From positions 1 through 64,000 of the forward strand of contig CBDDEN010000008.1 in assembly GCA_965226925.1 (NCBI GenBank): a DNA stretch of 64,000 nt. Direction: 5' to 3'. Positions 17,115 to 25,377 of the stretch are shown here, one piece after another; the first letter of the stretch is position 1; every line of letters begins with the position of its first letter. The DNA is from CBDDCX01 sp965226925. Lineage in GTDB: Bacteria > Gemmatimonadota > Gemmatimonadetes > Longimicrobiales > Gaopeijiaceae. Under the pieces are notes generated by a model, which saw nothing but the letters and a program-made list of their open reading frames with translations, was not told the origin of the DNA and searched no databases. A program made the translations under genes and the position numbers.

Positions 17115-17711
17115 CTAATGGAGAGTGACGAGCACTTCCTTGAGTAGGGGCTCTAGCGTCTGTACGAAGCTGGACAGGTTGCGCTTCATCGCGGCGACCT
17201 CCGCCTGCTTCTCCTTGAGCTCGATGATCATCTCGTCCCTCAACCCTTCCCACCTTGGCATGTTCTTCTCAATGTTGCGGACGACGCTCATCGCCTCGTC
17301 GGCGTCGTTCACGACGCGCTCCTCGGTCTTGGTGACCAGATCGCGGACGCTGTCCCGGGCGGTGTGCAGATAGGTGATCTCCGTCGGGTACTCGGTATCG
17401 GGATTCTCGGCCAGCTTCTCGATCTTCTTGGCGAACTTCTTGAGGGTCTGCATCTCCTTCTTCTTCGTGGTCTGCTGCGTGGCGAGCTCGCGCGCAAGAG
17501 ACCGGGCACCGTTTCTGGCGACTCTCAGGACGTCCTTGTTGATGTGGGCGGACCAATCGGGATCGCGTGCGGCCGTTCCGGCCCAGCCGAGCGATCTGCC
17601 GGATGCGGCGAGGGCTCTGCGGAGTTGCTCCCGTTGCCTCACCAGCAGTTCACCGTCCTGCTTCATTCGGGCGAATGCCAACGATGCTAAGTCGCGGGCG
17701 ACTTGGCCCAT
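17115..17711 (-). CDS. Coiled-coil protein of unknown function
   Basis: 198 residues, almost entirely helical and charged, with heptad-like stretches (KKKEMQTLKKFAKKIEKLAE; later KEKQAEVAAMKRNL). No signal peptide, membrane helix or known domain is seen. It is convergent with the methyltransferase gene and has no obvious partner. Composition and codon use match the neighbours, so I take it as a real gene. Confidence 0.55.
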   Translation of the reverse strand: MGQVARDLASLAFARMKQDGELLVRQREQLRRALAASGRSLGWAGTAARDPDWSAHINKDVLRVARNGARSLARELATQQTTKKKEMQTLKKFAKKIEKLAENPDTEYPTEITYLHTARDSVRDLVTKTEERVVNDADEAMSVVRNIEKNMPRWEGLRDEMIIELKEKQAEVAAMKRNLSSFVQTLEPLLKEVLVTLH

Positions 17712-18025
17712 CTCCTGGGCATCGGGTATCCCATTGCCTGAACGGGTCGGGGTCTCAACGAGCTTGGTGGTAATGACTGGCTCCTTGGTGCTGTGGCTAA
17801 ATTGCGTCTAGCATGATGGGAGCGGAGTGGCTCCGACTGCGGGGCGCACTGCAGGACAAGCACTGCAGCGCAACTACTACACGGGTGGACCGGAATAGTT
17901 CATTCTTGGGTCTGCGGTGTGTTCGGGGCGTCGAGTGTCGAGGTCGATCCCCTGATCGGGGCATTGACGGCAATAGGGCCGACTCCCGTATTGATGCCTT
18001 GGAAACCACCCTTCATGAGGGAGCT
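17712..18025. other. Intergenic region, 314 bp
   Basis: No gene is seen. TTGACG at 17964-17969 with TATTGA at 17989-17994 (19-bp spacing) could be a weak promoter for the downstream gene at 18026. The remainder shows no clear repeat or RNA structure. Confidence 0.35.
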
Positions 18026-18739
18026 ATGACGGACGAGCGCAGGTACCTGGACGAGGAAACCAGGGAGATCTTCGAGGCGGCGGCAGCAGCTCCCGACTCG
18101 AGCGCTGGCGTGCCCTCTTCGGCGGAGGGCCTCACGCTCGCCGAGCTTCAGGCAATAGGGCATGAGGTGGGGTTGCCTCCTGAGCGGATCGCCGAGGCGG
18201 CGTCGGCGCTCGACCGGAGGCGCGAGGTTCCTCCGAGCCGCACGTCGCTGGGGGTGCCGATCTCGGTCGGCCTCACCGTGGACCTGCCCCGTGCTCCCAC
18301 CGATCGTGAGTGGGACATGCTCGTCGCCGAGTTGAGGACCACGTTCCGGGCGAGGGGCCGGGTAGAGTCCACGGGAGGCTCTCGTCAACGGGTCAACGGC
18401 AACCTGCACGCCTACGTCGAGCCGACCCAGTCCGGTTACAGACTCCGCATGGGAACACTGAAGGGCAACGCCTCCGCGCTGAACGTGATGGGGATCTTCG
18501 GCTTGGTCGTGGGGCTGTTCATGCTCATGGGCGTCATCCTGGGCGGGTTGCAGGCCGATGAGTTGGTGGTCGCGGCCATGATCGCCGCATCGGGCGCCGG
18601 GGCCTTGGTGGCGAATCGGCTGCGCCTACCCCACTGGGCCTGGGAGCGCGAGGAGCAGATGGCCTATATCGCGTCGCGGGCGCAGGCACTGATCGGGCCG
18701 GGTGCCGAAGAGGTCGAGGGTCCCTCCGACCGAGGTTGA
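18026..18739 (+). CDS. Two-helix membrane protein with SHOCT-like N-terminal segment
   Basis: 237 residues from the ATG at 18026; earlier in-frame starts give an implausible Cys-rich leader. Residues 30-62 (LTLAELQAIGHEVGLPPERI) form a short helical domain that recurs at the N-terminus of Gemmatimonadota membrane proteins. The middle is a beta domain (70-145), followed by two membrane helices (VMGIFGLVVGLFMLMGVILG and LVVAAMIAASGAGALVA). Function unknown; the short helical domain is inferred to serve oligomerisation or binding. Confidence 0.6.
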   Translation: MTDERRYLDEETREIFEAAAAAPDSSAGVPSSAEGLTLAELQAIGHEVGLPPERIAEAASALDRRREVPPSRTSLGVPISVGLTVDLPRAPTDREWDMLVAELRTTFRARGRVESTGGSRQRVNGNLHAYVEPTQSGYRLRMGTLKGNASALNVMGIFGLVVGLFMLMGVILGGLQADELVVAAMIAASGAGALVANRLRLPHWAWEREEQMAYIASRAQALIGPGAEEVEGPSDRG

Positions 18740-18790
18740 GCCCGGCCGTGGGGTAGCCCCTCTTGACACGATCGCAGCCGTTCGCCGGGC

Positions 18791-20077
18791 CTAACGCGTA
18801 CCGGTCCAGCGCGCGCTCAGCGCCTCCCGGTCGACGGCGGTGCCTCGTAGGTAGACCGCGGAGATGCGCCTCGTGTTGGTGATGTCCTCCAGTGGATTCG
18901 CGTCAAGGACCAGGAAGTCGGCGCTTTTGCCCTCTGCGACGGTGCCCGCGTCAGCGACCCCCATCAGCTCGGCCGAGGTGCTGGTGGCCGCCACGATGAC
19001 CTCGGCGGGGGTCATGCCGGACCTCACCATGTCCTCCATCTCGAGGTGCACCGCCCAAGGTGCGCTCCCGTCGGTGCCGAAGGCGATCGTCACTCCCGCC
19101 TCGTTGAATCGGGCCAGGTTGCGGGCCTGGATGCCGAACGCCTCCTGGGCCGCGGGCCGGTCCGTGGAGGCCTCCTGCATCTCTCGCAGTCGATCGGCGG
19201 GAACCGTGCCGCTCAGCCATCCCAAGTCCACTGCCACACCGGGGTCGGGGAGGTTGGGCACCAGGACCACCTCCGGCCGCTCGAGCCAGAGGTCCATGAG
19301 CTCATCGTCCGCGTCCAGGTCCCGCACGCCGTGGGCGAACACGTCGAGGCCCGCCCGGAGAAGCCCTTTCGCGTCCTCCAGCGTGAAGACGTGGGCCGTG
19401 ACCCGAAGGCCGTGCCGATGGGCCTCGTCGATGACGGCACCGTACAGATCAGGCGTCAGCTTCTCGTATTGGCCGTTGCGGTCGTCGACCCAGATCTTGA
19501 CGATGTCGACGGCTTTGGCGGCCAGCTCTTGGACGGCGGCTCTTGCCTCCGCCTCTGTGTCGATCCAGTAGGCCACCTCTGACCGCCCGGGCTCCGGGCG
19601 CGTGATGCCGCGACCGGCCGTGAGAGACCTCGCTCCGTGGGGTACGAGCTCGTCGCGCATCTCAAACGCGAGGTCGACGTCGTCGTGTCCCAGGCTCACG
19701 ACTACGCCGGCCCCGTAGTACGTCATGTGTTGGAGTTGATCGACGCGCTCGTCGCGTGTGGTCGCCAGGTGGAGATGGGCGTTCACGATCGCCGGCATGA
19801 CCGTCTTGCCGGTCAGATCCACGCGGGTCGCGCCGTTCGGTATGTCAAAGTCCCCGCGGGGTCCGACGGCCGTGATGCGGTCGGCCTCGACCACCAACAC
19901 GGCGTCCTCGATCGGTCCGCCTCCGTCCCCCACGATGACGCGAGCGCCCTCGAACACGGTCACATCCGACCCCCCGCCGGCGTCCGGGCCCGCACAGCCG
20001 GCCGCGACTGCGACACACAGGGTGAGGATGGCTACCGGGCGGGATCTAACGGTGAATCGGCGCACGTCGACCTCCAT
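18791..20077 (-). CDS. Secreted amidohydrolase (metal-dependent, lipoprotein)
   Basis: 428 residues from the ATG at 20077; a lipobox LCVAVAAGC follows the Arg-rich start. The fold is the composite-domain amidohydrolase: N-terminal beta part, NAHLHL (the H-x-H metal motif), then TAHVF and FAHGV supplying His ligands, FGTDGSAP with the catalytic Asp, and GKSADFLVLDANPLEDI closing the beta domain. Related to imidazolonepropionase-like and prolidase-type enzymes seen in large numbers in Gemmatimonadota. Substrate not predictable; possibly peptides or cyclic amides. Confidence 0.85.
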   Translation of the reverse strand: MEVDVRRFTVRSRPVAILTLCVAVAAGCAGPDAGGGSDVTVFEGARVIVGDGGGPIEDAVLVVEADRITAVGPRGDFDIPNGATRVDLTGKTVMPAIVNAHLHLATTRDERVDQLQHMTYYGAGVVVSLGHDDVDLAFEMRDELVPHGARSLTAGRGITRPEPGRSEVAYWIDTEAEARAAVQELAAKAVDIVKIWVDDRNGQYEKLTPDLYGAVIDEAHRHGLRVTAHVFTLEDAKGLLRAGLDVFAHGVRDLDADDELMDLWLERPEVVLVPNLPDPGVAVDLGWLSGTVPADRLREMQEASTDRPAAQEAFGIQARNLARFNEAGVTIAFGTDGSAPWAVHLEMEDMVRSGMTPAEVIVAATSTSAELMGVADAGTVAEGKSADFLVLDANPLEDITNTRRISAVYLRGTAVDREALSARWTGTR

Positions 20078-20163
20078 CGAAGGTGGGAAGCCCGAAGTAT
20101 CACGCTCTGGGGGATGCGGCAAGGGTTCGCGTCGGCGGAGCGGGGATCCCACACTTGACCAAA

Positions 20164-20191
20164 ATACACAGCACACACACATTCTGTGTAT
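20164..20191. promoter_or_regulatory. Palindromic operator of VapBC
   Basis: ATACACAG (20164-20171) and CTGTGTAT (20184-20191) form a perfect inverted repeat with a 12-bp spacer, ending one base before the antitoxin ATG. It is a convincing autoregulatory site for the VapB-VapC complex. Confidence 0.6.
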
Positions 20192-20192
20192 C

Positions 20193-20483
20193 ATGGCAAC
20201 CAAGACGATATCGCTTAGGGTCGAGGCCTACGAGAAGCTCAGACGTGCGAGGACGCACTCGAGCGAGTCCTTCAGTGACGTGGTCATGAGGGCCCGGTGG
20301 GACGATCAGACGGTGACGGGAAGTGAGCTTCTCGCGTTGGTTCGGGAGCGTGGCCCCTTGTACGCCCGCGACGAGCTCGACGCGATCGACGAGATGAAGT
20401 CGGAAGGGAAGGTGCCGGCGGACAAGTGGTCGACGCCCTGCTTCTGGAGACCAGCTTCCTGGTCGACCTCGAGCGCGAGCTGA
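20193..20483 (+). CDS. vapB: VapB-type antitoxin
   Basis: 96 residues beginning MATKTISLRVEAYEKLRRAR. The segment TISLRVEAYEKL with SESFSDVVMRA is the pattern of the VapB antitoxin family related to archaeal DUF217. The C-terminal part overlaps the first 58 bp of the toxin gene in another frame, which couples translation. It should bind the palindrome directly upstream and block the PIN ribonuclease. Confidence 0.75.
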   Translation: MATKTISLRVEAYEKLRRARTHSSESFSDVVMRARWDDQTVTGSELLALVRERGPLYARDELDAIDEMKSEGKVPADKWSTPCFWRPASWSTSSAS

Positions 20484-20827
20484 TTCTTGGTGAGCCCGGG
20501 CCCGCACAGCTCTTCCTCGACTCCCACCCGAACCACCGACTGCACATCACATTCACGATCGCCGGGGAGTTGGCGGCCGGACCCCGGATGCACGAGCGGT
20601 CGACGTGGGACCGCCTGATCTCTCCATTCGAGGTGCTGGGGTGCACGCCCGAGGTCACGTGGCGCTACGGTCGTCTGTATCGATACCTGAAAGCCAACGC
20701 TCTCTTGATCGACGCCAACGACCTCTGGATCGCGGCCACGGCTCTCGCCTTCGACCTGCCGTTGGTGACCCGCAACGAACGCCACTTCGCGCGGGCACCC
20801 GAACTGAACGTGATCGGCTACGCCTGA
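20426..20827 (+). CDS. vapC: VapC PIN-domain ribonuclease toxin
   Basis: 133 residues with a GTG start. The PIN acidic residues are in place: LLETSFLVDLER (Asp/Glu of strand 1; the first acid is Glu here rather than the usual Asp), TIAGELAAG (Glu), LIDANDLWIAATAL (two Asp) and LVTRNERHFARA at the end. VapC enzymes cut tRNA or rRNA and are inhibited by VapB. Intact length. Confidence 0.82.
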   Translation: MVDALLLETSFLVDLERELILGEPGPAQLFLDSHPNHRLHITFTIAGELAAGPRMHERSTWDRLISPFEVLGCTPEVTWRYGRLYRYLKANALLIDANDLWIAATALAFDLPLVTRNERHFARAPELNVIGYA

Positions 20828-20893
20828 GTGAGGGCCGGCTCCGGTATGCCCTCCAACCTTTAGCGGGCGCCCCCTAAGTGACTCCTCGCCGGC

Positions 20894-21928
20894 TTACCGC
20901 CGGAAACGAATCCACTTCGTAATGCGGCGCTGCGAGACCTCCGCTCCGTAGACGTTGCCGTCGCTGTCCGCCGCGACGCCCTCGGGTCCGCTGAACCCCG
21001 TCACGTTGGCCCGGTCGTCGGGGAGGAAGTGGCTCACCCAGCCCGTCTTGGCGTCACCGATGCGGATGCCCTTCTCCCAACCCGCGTTCCGCTGGCCCGT
21101 GAATTCGTTGGGGGCCGGGCTCGACTCCGAGTCGGCCACGTAGATGATGTCGTTGGCGTCGATGTAGATGCCGCTGGGACGTCCGAACTGCGTCCAGATC
21201 GCCAGGAACTCACCCTCCTGCGAGAAGAGCTGGATCCGGTTGTTGTAGCGGTCGCCCACGAAGATGCGGCCCTGAGAGTCCATGGCCAATGCGTGCGGAT
21301 CGCGGAACTGCTTGGGGCCATATCCGATCTCTCCCCACGTCTCCATGTAGGCCCCGTCCGCGGCGTATCGGACCACCCGGCCCACGGTCCTGTCGTGGGC
21401 GTCCACCACGTAGATCTGACCGTTGGGGGCGACCAGCACGTCGGAGGGCATGGTGAGGTGGTTCGGTGGGTCGCCCCTGACACCGGGCGTACCGATCGTC
21501 ATCAGAAGCTCGCCTTCCGGTGAGAACTTGAGGACCGCATGGCCCGTATTGGTGGCTCCCCGTGCCCACGCGTCTGCGATCCAGACGTTGCCCTCGTGGT
21601 CCACGTCGATACCGTGCGGCCACGCGATCAGCCCGGCGCCGAAGCTGCGGATGAGGTTGCCTTCCCTGTCGTAAAGCAGCACCGGGTCGACACCGGATCC
21701 CACGCAACTGTTCGAGCCGCAACGCTCGGCGACCCAGATGTTGCCGTCGAGCGCGATCTCGACGGTGCTCGAAGAGCCCCACTCGCGGCCATCGGGCAGC
21801 TCACCCCACCCGTACAGGGGCCGGAACGGGTTCGTCGTCACCGACTGGGCGACGAGTTGCGAGCCCGTCGCCATCACGGCGGAGGACACGATTCCGAGAG
21901 CGAAACCAACCCGATTCAAGCGCCTCAT
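20894..21928 (-). CDS. Secreted NHL-repeat beta-propeller protein
   Basis: 344 residues from the ATG at 21928, with a signal peptide ending near SQLVAQS. NHL-type repeats are evident: PHGIDVDHEGNVWIADAW, DVLVAPNGQIYVVDAHD, HALAMDSQGRIFVGDRYNNR, GIYIDANDIIYVADSE and GVAADSDGNVYGAEV. This is the six-bladed propeller seen in peptidyl-alpha-hydroxyglycine alpha-amidating lyase-like proteins, but no catalytic set can be asserted. Probably periplasmic. Confidence 0.8.
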   Translation of the reverse strand: MRRLNRVGFALGIVSSAVMATGSQLVAQSVTTNPFRPLYGWGELPDGREWGSSSTVEIALDGNIWVAERCGSNSCVGSGVDPVLLYDREGNLIRSFGAGLIAWPHGIDVDHEGNVWIADAWARGATNTGHAVLKFSPEGELLMTIGTPGVRGDPPNHLTMPSDVLVAPNGQIYVVDAHDRTVGRVVRYAADGAYMETWGEIGYGPKQFRDPHALAMDSQGRIFVGDRYNNRIQLFSQEGEFLAIWTQFGRPSGIYIDANDIIYVADSESSPAPNEFTGQRNAGWEKGIRIGDAKTGWVSHFLPDDRANVTGFSGPEGVAADSDGNVYGAEVSQRRITKWIRFRR

Positions 21929-22020
21929 CGCGCGCTCCTCCATGCAGGGATCCGACAGATCCGAGGACCGTACGACGCCGGGGGCGGGGGAGCAAGAATG
22001 GGTACGAGGCGGCTGACTGA

Positions 22021-22347
22021 TCACCCACAACCCGTGGCGACCATTAGGGCCTCGCAGACCCGTGCCATCCTCTCGGGCGATAACGAACCCACGTACGCTC
22101 CGAGGAGACTCTGTTCCACGGTCTGGACGTGATCGAGGTTGACGGCGGAGGGTCCTTTGAGGCCCTCGTCGATCCCGACCGGGACCTCACCGGGGGCGCC
22201 GCGAATGGTCGACGTGATCGGTGCGACCATCACCGTCCGTAGCAGGTCGATGACCTCGGGGCGGGTAAGGACCAGGACGGGACGTCGCTTGTCCGGCGGC
22301 TTGAACTCGTACAGCCAGATCTCCCCTCGTCTCACTCCTCTGGCCAT
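22021..22347 (-). CDS. mazF: MazF-type mRNA interferase toxin
   Basis: 108 residues from the ATG at 22347. The CcdB/MazF barrel motifs are RRGEIWLYEFKPPDKRRPVL, VMVAPITSTIRG and AVNLDHVQTV. MazF enzymes cut mRNA at short single-stranded sequences. The start lies inside the end of the antitoxin gene (16-bp overlap). The His-type active site of the usual 'PxxPxR' loop is represented by KRRPVLVL. Intact in length. Confidence 0.85.
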   Translation of the reverse strand: MARGVRRGEIWLYEFKPPDKRRPVLVLTRPEVIDLLRTVMVAPITSTIRGAPGEVPVGIDEGLKGPSAVNLDHVQTVEQSLLGAYVGSLSPERMARVCEALMVATGCG

Positions 22348-22565
22348 GTGCCTTGCTTCTCCCATCCGTCGTATTCGGCTCCGAGATCGCATCCGCTGCC
22401 ATAAGCGCTGCGGTAACGCTCCCGAATCCCGTCCGCCCGTCGCCGCCGCAGATACTCCGATGCCGCGCGTCGGAGAACGGCCGACCGTCCCTCCTGTCGG
22501 ACCTCATCAGTGGCGTCCAGGTCCGCGAGAAGCTCCTGGTCCATCATAATCTGTATAGCTTTCAT
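22332..22565 (-). CDS. RHH antitoxin of the MazF module
   Basis: 77 residues from the ATG at 22565 (MKAIQIMMDQELLADLDATD). The segment KAIQIMMDQELLADLD with GRSAVLRRAASEYL is a ribbon-helix-helix domain; the C-terminal SGCDLGAEYDGWEKQGTWP is the toxin-binding tail typical of MazE partners of this type. Operon of two with mazF; the operator lies directly upstream. Confidence 0.78.
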   Translation of the reverse strand: MKAIQIMMDQELLADLDATDEVRQEGRSAVLRRAASEYLRRRRADGIRERYRSAYGSGCDLGAEYDGWEKQGTWPEE

Positions 22566-22595
22566 GTGGATAATATATGTGGATGATATATCCAC
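22566..22595. promoter_or_regulatory. MazEF operator
   Basis: GTGGAT-GATAT-ATCCAC (22579-22595) is a perfect 17-bp palindrome and a third half-site GTGGAT lies at 22566-22571, directly abutting the antitoxin start. The AT-rich core differs sharply from the GC-rich surroundings, fitting promoter plus operator. Confidence 0.55.
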
Positions 22596-22774
22596 GATCA
22601 ACCTCGTGCTGCCCCTCCTCAGGCCGTGGCTCGCCCGACCGATAACGTACGTGGATGCATGCGCCTTCCCATTGACGGATGAGATGCGTCAGGGGTCCCG
22701 CGAGGCATTCCCGAGGGACCGTGCCTGAGCCGGATGCTTGTGGCGTGAAGCACATCAGCCGCATCTTGCTCGCC

Positions 22775-22846
22775 ATGTCCGATCCCGTCACTCGTCTGAA
22801 CGCCGCCCTGGAAGGCCGCTACGCCATCGAGCGTCCCGAGGAATGA
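22775..22846 (+). pseudogene. Remnant of a Ser/Thr protein kinase N-terminus
   Basis: The 23 codons MSDPVTRLNAALEGRYAIER-PEE reproduce the first 20 residues of the kinase family common in Gemmatimonadota, where the glycine-rich loop would come next. The kinase body is gone; a stop follows and the next gene starts on the same bases. It is a useful lineage hint and a scar of a deletion. Confidence 0.6.
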
Positions 22847-23055
22847 ACGAAGAGCAGTGGTTTGGCCTGCTGGGCCTCGTTGTCGGTCTCTACCTCTTCG
22901 TGTGCGCCACCTGGAAGAGGGACTTCTTCCTGTACGCAGCGAAGGCGCGTCGGGCCATCGCCTGGTACGGGGAGCAAAAGGCGCACCTCGGGTTCCAAGT
23001 AGGTGGAGTCATCGTGATGATCGTGGGCGTCCTCAAGCTGATCGGACTGTTCTAG
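22843..23055 (+). CDS. Small two-helix membrane protein
   Basis: 70 residues: MNEEQWFGLLGLVVGLYLFV (first membrane helix), a basic loop (KRDFFLYAAKARRA), then FQVGGVIVMIVGVLKLIGLF (second helix). The basic loop should be cytoplasmic. It begins on the last bases of the kinase remnant and ends 2 bp before the PQQ dehydrogenase gene. Function unknown; such small proteins can be accessory to a neighbouring membrane enzyme. Confidence 0.55.
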   Translation: MNEEQWFGLLGLVVGLYLFVCATWKRDFFLYAAKARRAIAWYGEQKAHLGFQVGGVIVMIVGVLKLIGLF

Positions 23056-23057
23056 AC

Positions 23058-25172
23058 ATGCCCGCTCTTCCGGCGCGCGCGGCACTCGTCTCCGTTTTCG
23101 CACTCGCCGCGCTCACCGGTTGTGCGGACGGCAGCGTCCCGTCCGCCGACCCGAACGACTGGCCGGTCTACGGCGGAAACTCCGACAACACCCACTACAC
23201 GACGTTGGACCAGATCTCACCGGCCAATGTGGCCCAGCTCGAGGTGGCGTGGACGTACGACACGGGCGACGCTTTTACGGGCTCCGAGATGCAGACGAAC
23301 CCGATCGTCATCGACGGCGTGCTCTATGGGACGACTCCCAGGCTTCAAGTGTTCGCTCTCGACGCCGCGACCGGTCGGCAACTGTAGCGCTTCGATCCGG
23401 ACAATGGCGAGTCGTCCGCGTCGCGCATTCGTCACCGGGGCGTGGTGGTCACCGGAGACCGGGTCTTGTTCAGCCATCGGAACCGCCTCTACGCCATCGC
23501 CCGCACCACCGGCGTTCTGATCCCCACGTTCGGCGAGGGTGGGTTCGTCGACCTTCGTGCGGGGCTGGGCCGGCCCGTGGAAGGGCTCTCCGTGGGCGCG
23601 AGCACGCCGGGGGTGGTGTTCGAAGATCTCTACATCACGGGAAGCCGGGTGCCGGAGTCCCTGCCCAGCGCACCGGGCGACATTCGGGCCTACGACGTGG
23701 AGACCGGCGCGCTGCGCTGGAGCTTCCACACGATTCCACACCCCGGCGAGTTCGGGTACGACACCTGGCCCCCGGACGCGTGGCAGATCGCCGGTGGCGC
23801 CAACGCCTGGAGCGGCGTCACGGTCGATCACGGGCGGGCGATGGTGTTCGCGGCGACCGGGTCGGCTTCGTACGACTTCTACGGTGCCAATCGCGTCGGG
23901 GACAACCTGTTCTCCAACACCGTGCTCGCGTTGGACGCACGCACAGGCGAGCGGATCTGGCACTTCCAGGGGCGCCACCACGACATCTGGGACCGCGACT
24001 TCCCGACGGCTCCCGCTCTCGTCACGGTCACCCGCGACGGCAGGCCGGTCGATGCCGTGGCGCAGGTCACCAAGACCGGCCACGTCTATCTGTTCGAGCG
24101 CACCGAGGGGACGCCGCTCTTTCCCATCGAGGAGCGCCCGATGCCGTCCGGTGGGGGGCTGGAAGGGGAACGCCCCTCCCGGACCCAGCCGTTCCCGCTT
24201 CTCCCGCCTCCGGTCGCACGGCAGAGCCTGACGGCGGACGATCTCACCCGGCGCACGCCCGAGGCGCACGCCTCCGCTTTGGCGACGTTTCACGCCTACA
24301 GCACGGCCGATCCATTCTCCCCGCCCGACACCAGCGGAATGATCATCTACCCGGGTGTGGATGGAGGCGGGGAGTGGGGCGGACCGGCGTTCGATCCGGA
24401 GACGGGCCTCCTGTACGTGAACTCGAACGAGATGGGGTGGCTGCTCAAGATCGTCCCGTCGAGCGACGAGTCGTTGTACGCCGCCAACTGCGCGAGCTGC
24501 CACGGAGAGGATCGACGGGGGACGGGGAACGGCGTTTCGCTCGAGGGGGTTCTCGATCGGCTGTCCCGCGCCGAGATCGTCAGGCAGATCCGGGAAGGGA
24601 CGGGGCTCATGCCGGCTTTCGCGGCGACGTTGAACGGCAGGTCGATCAACTACCTCGTCGACTACCTCGAGACCGGCGAGGATGCTTCGGCGGCCAAGGT
24701 CGGTACTACGCCCTTCGACCTCCCGTACCGCACGGCGCTCTTCGACATCTTCCTCGACCACGAGGGATACCCGGGTGTGAAGACGCCGTGGGGGACGCTC
24801 AACGCCATCGATCTGAACGAGGGCAGCATCCGTTGGTCGATCCCCTTCGGCGAGTATCCCGAGCTCACGGCTGCGGGTGTCACCGGCACCGGCACCGACA
24901 ACTATGGGGGCGGGATCGTCACCCAGAACGGCCTGCTGATCATCGCCGCCACCACGTACGACAAGAAGATCCGCGCGTTCGACAAGCTCACGGGTGCGCT
25001 CCTTTGGGAAGCGGAGCTCCCCGCCGCGGGGAACGCAACGCCGTCCACCTACATGGTCGACGGAAAGCAGTTCATCGTGATCGCGTGTGGCGGCGGCAAG
25101 AACGGCGCGCCGAGCGGCGGAACCTACGTGGCGTTCGCCCTGCCAGATGGGGTCGCCGGCCCGGCGGGGTGA
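23058..25172 (+). pseudogene. PQQ-dependent dehydrogenase with cytochrome c domain, in-frame TAG
   Basis: The frame opens with a lipoprotein signal (VFALAALTGC), then the propeller start DWPVYGGNSDNTHYTTLDQI. At codon 110 (23385-23387) TAG stands where the family has Trp (GRQL-stop-RFDP). The frame continues unbroken to 25172: propeller blades, a heme c motif CASCH (about residue 478) inside an inserted cytochrome domain (ANCASCHGEDRRGTGNG), and a last propeller part. Otherwise it is a complete 704-residue periplasmic quinoprotein that would pass electrons from an alcohol or sugar to its own heme. A single TGG-to-TAG change or an error explains the stop. Confidence 0.8.
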
Positions 25173-25185
25173 GCTCCGCGCGTGG

Positions 25186-25377
25186 TTATCCCTCGTCGAG
25201 CGTACTCACCGAAGCGGAGGCATCGCCTTCCCCGTCGATCGTGACGCGGACCAGCCAGGGTCGGCAGCACACCTCGCAGTCCTCGACGTACTCCTGATTC
25301 GTGCCACCGGCGGTGTCGACCAGGAGCTCCACGGACTCCGCGCAGTAGGGACAGGAGACCCAGATCTCGCCGTTCAC
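25186..25377 (-). CDS. CPXCG-motif cysteine-rich protein
   Basis: 63 residues from a GTG whose last two bases overlap the stop of the ABC-F gene. Two CxxC-type pairs (SCPYCAE and EDCEVCCRPW) make a small zinc ribbon, the arrangement of the CPXCG family. This family is a known small cytosolic protein of unknown role. The overlap (GTGA) indicates co-translation with the upstream ABC-F ATPase. Confidence 0.75.
   Translation of the reverse strand: MNGEIWVSCPYCAESVELLVDTAGGTNQEYVEDCEVCCRPWLVRVTIDGEGDASASVSTLDEG

Noticed and set aside
23120..25297. Long open frame overlapping the PQQ dehydrogenase in another frame, and a 514-codon frame on the opposite strand
   Set aside because: Arg/Gly/Pro-rich shadow frames of a GC-rich gene; the PQQ frame carries recognisable motifs and explains the region.
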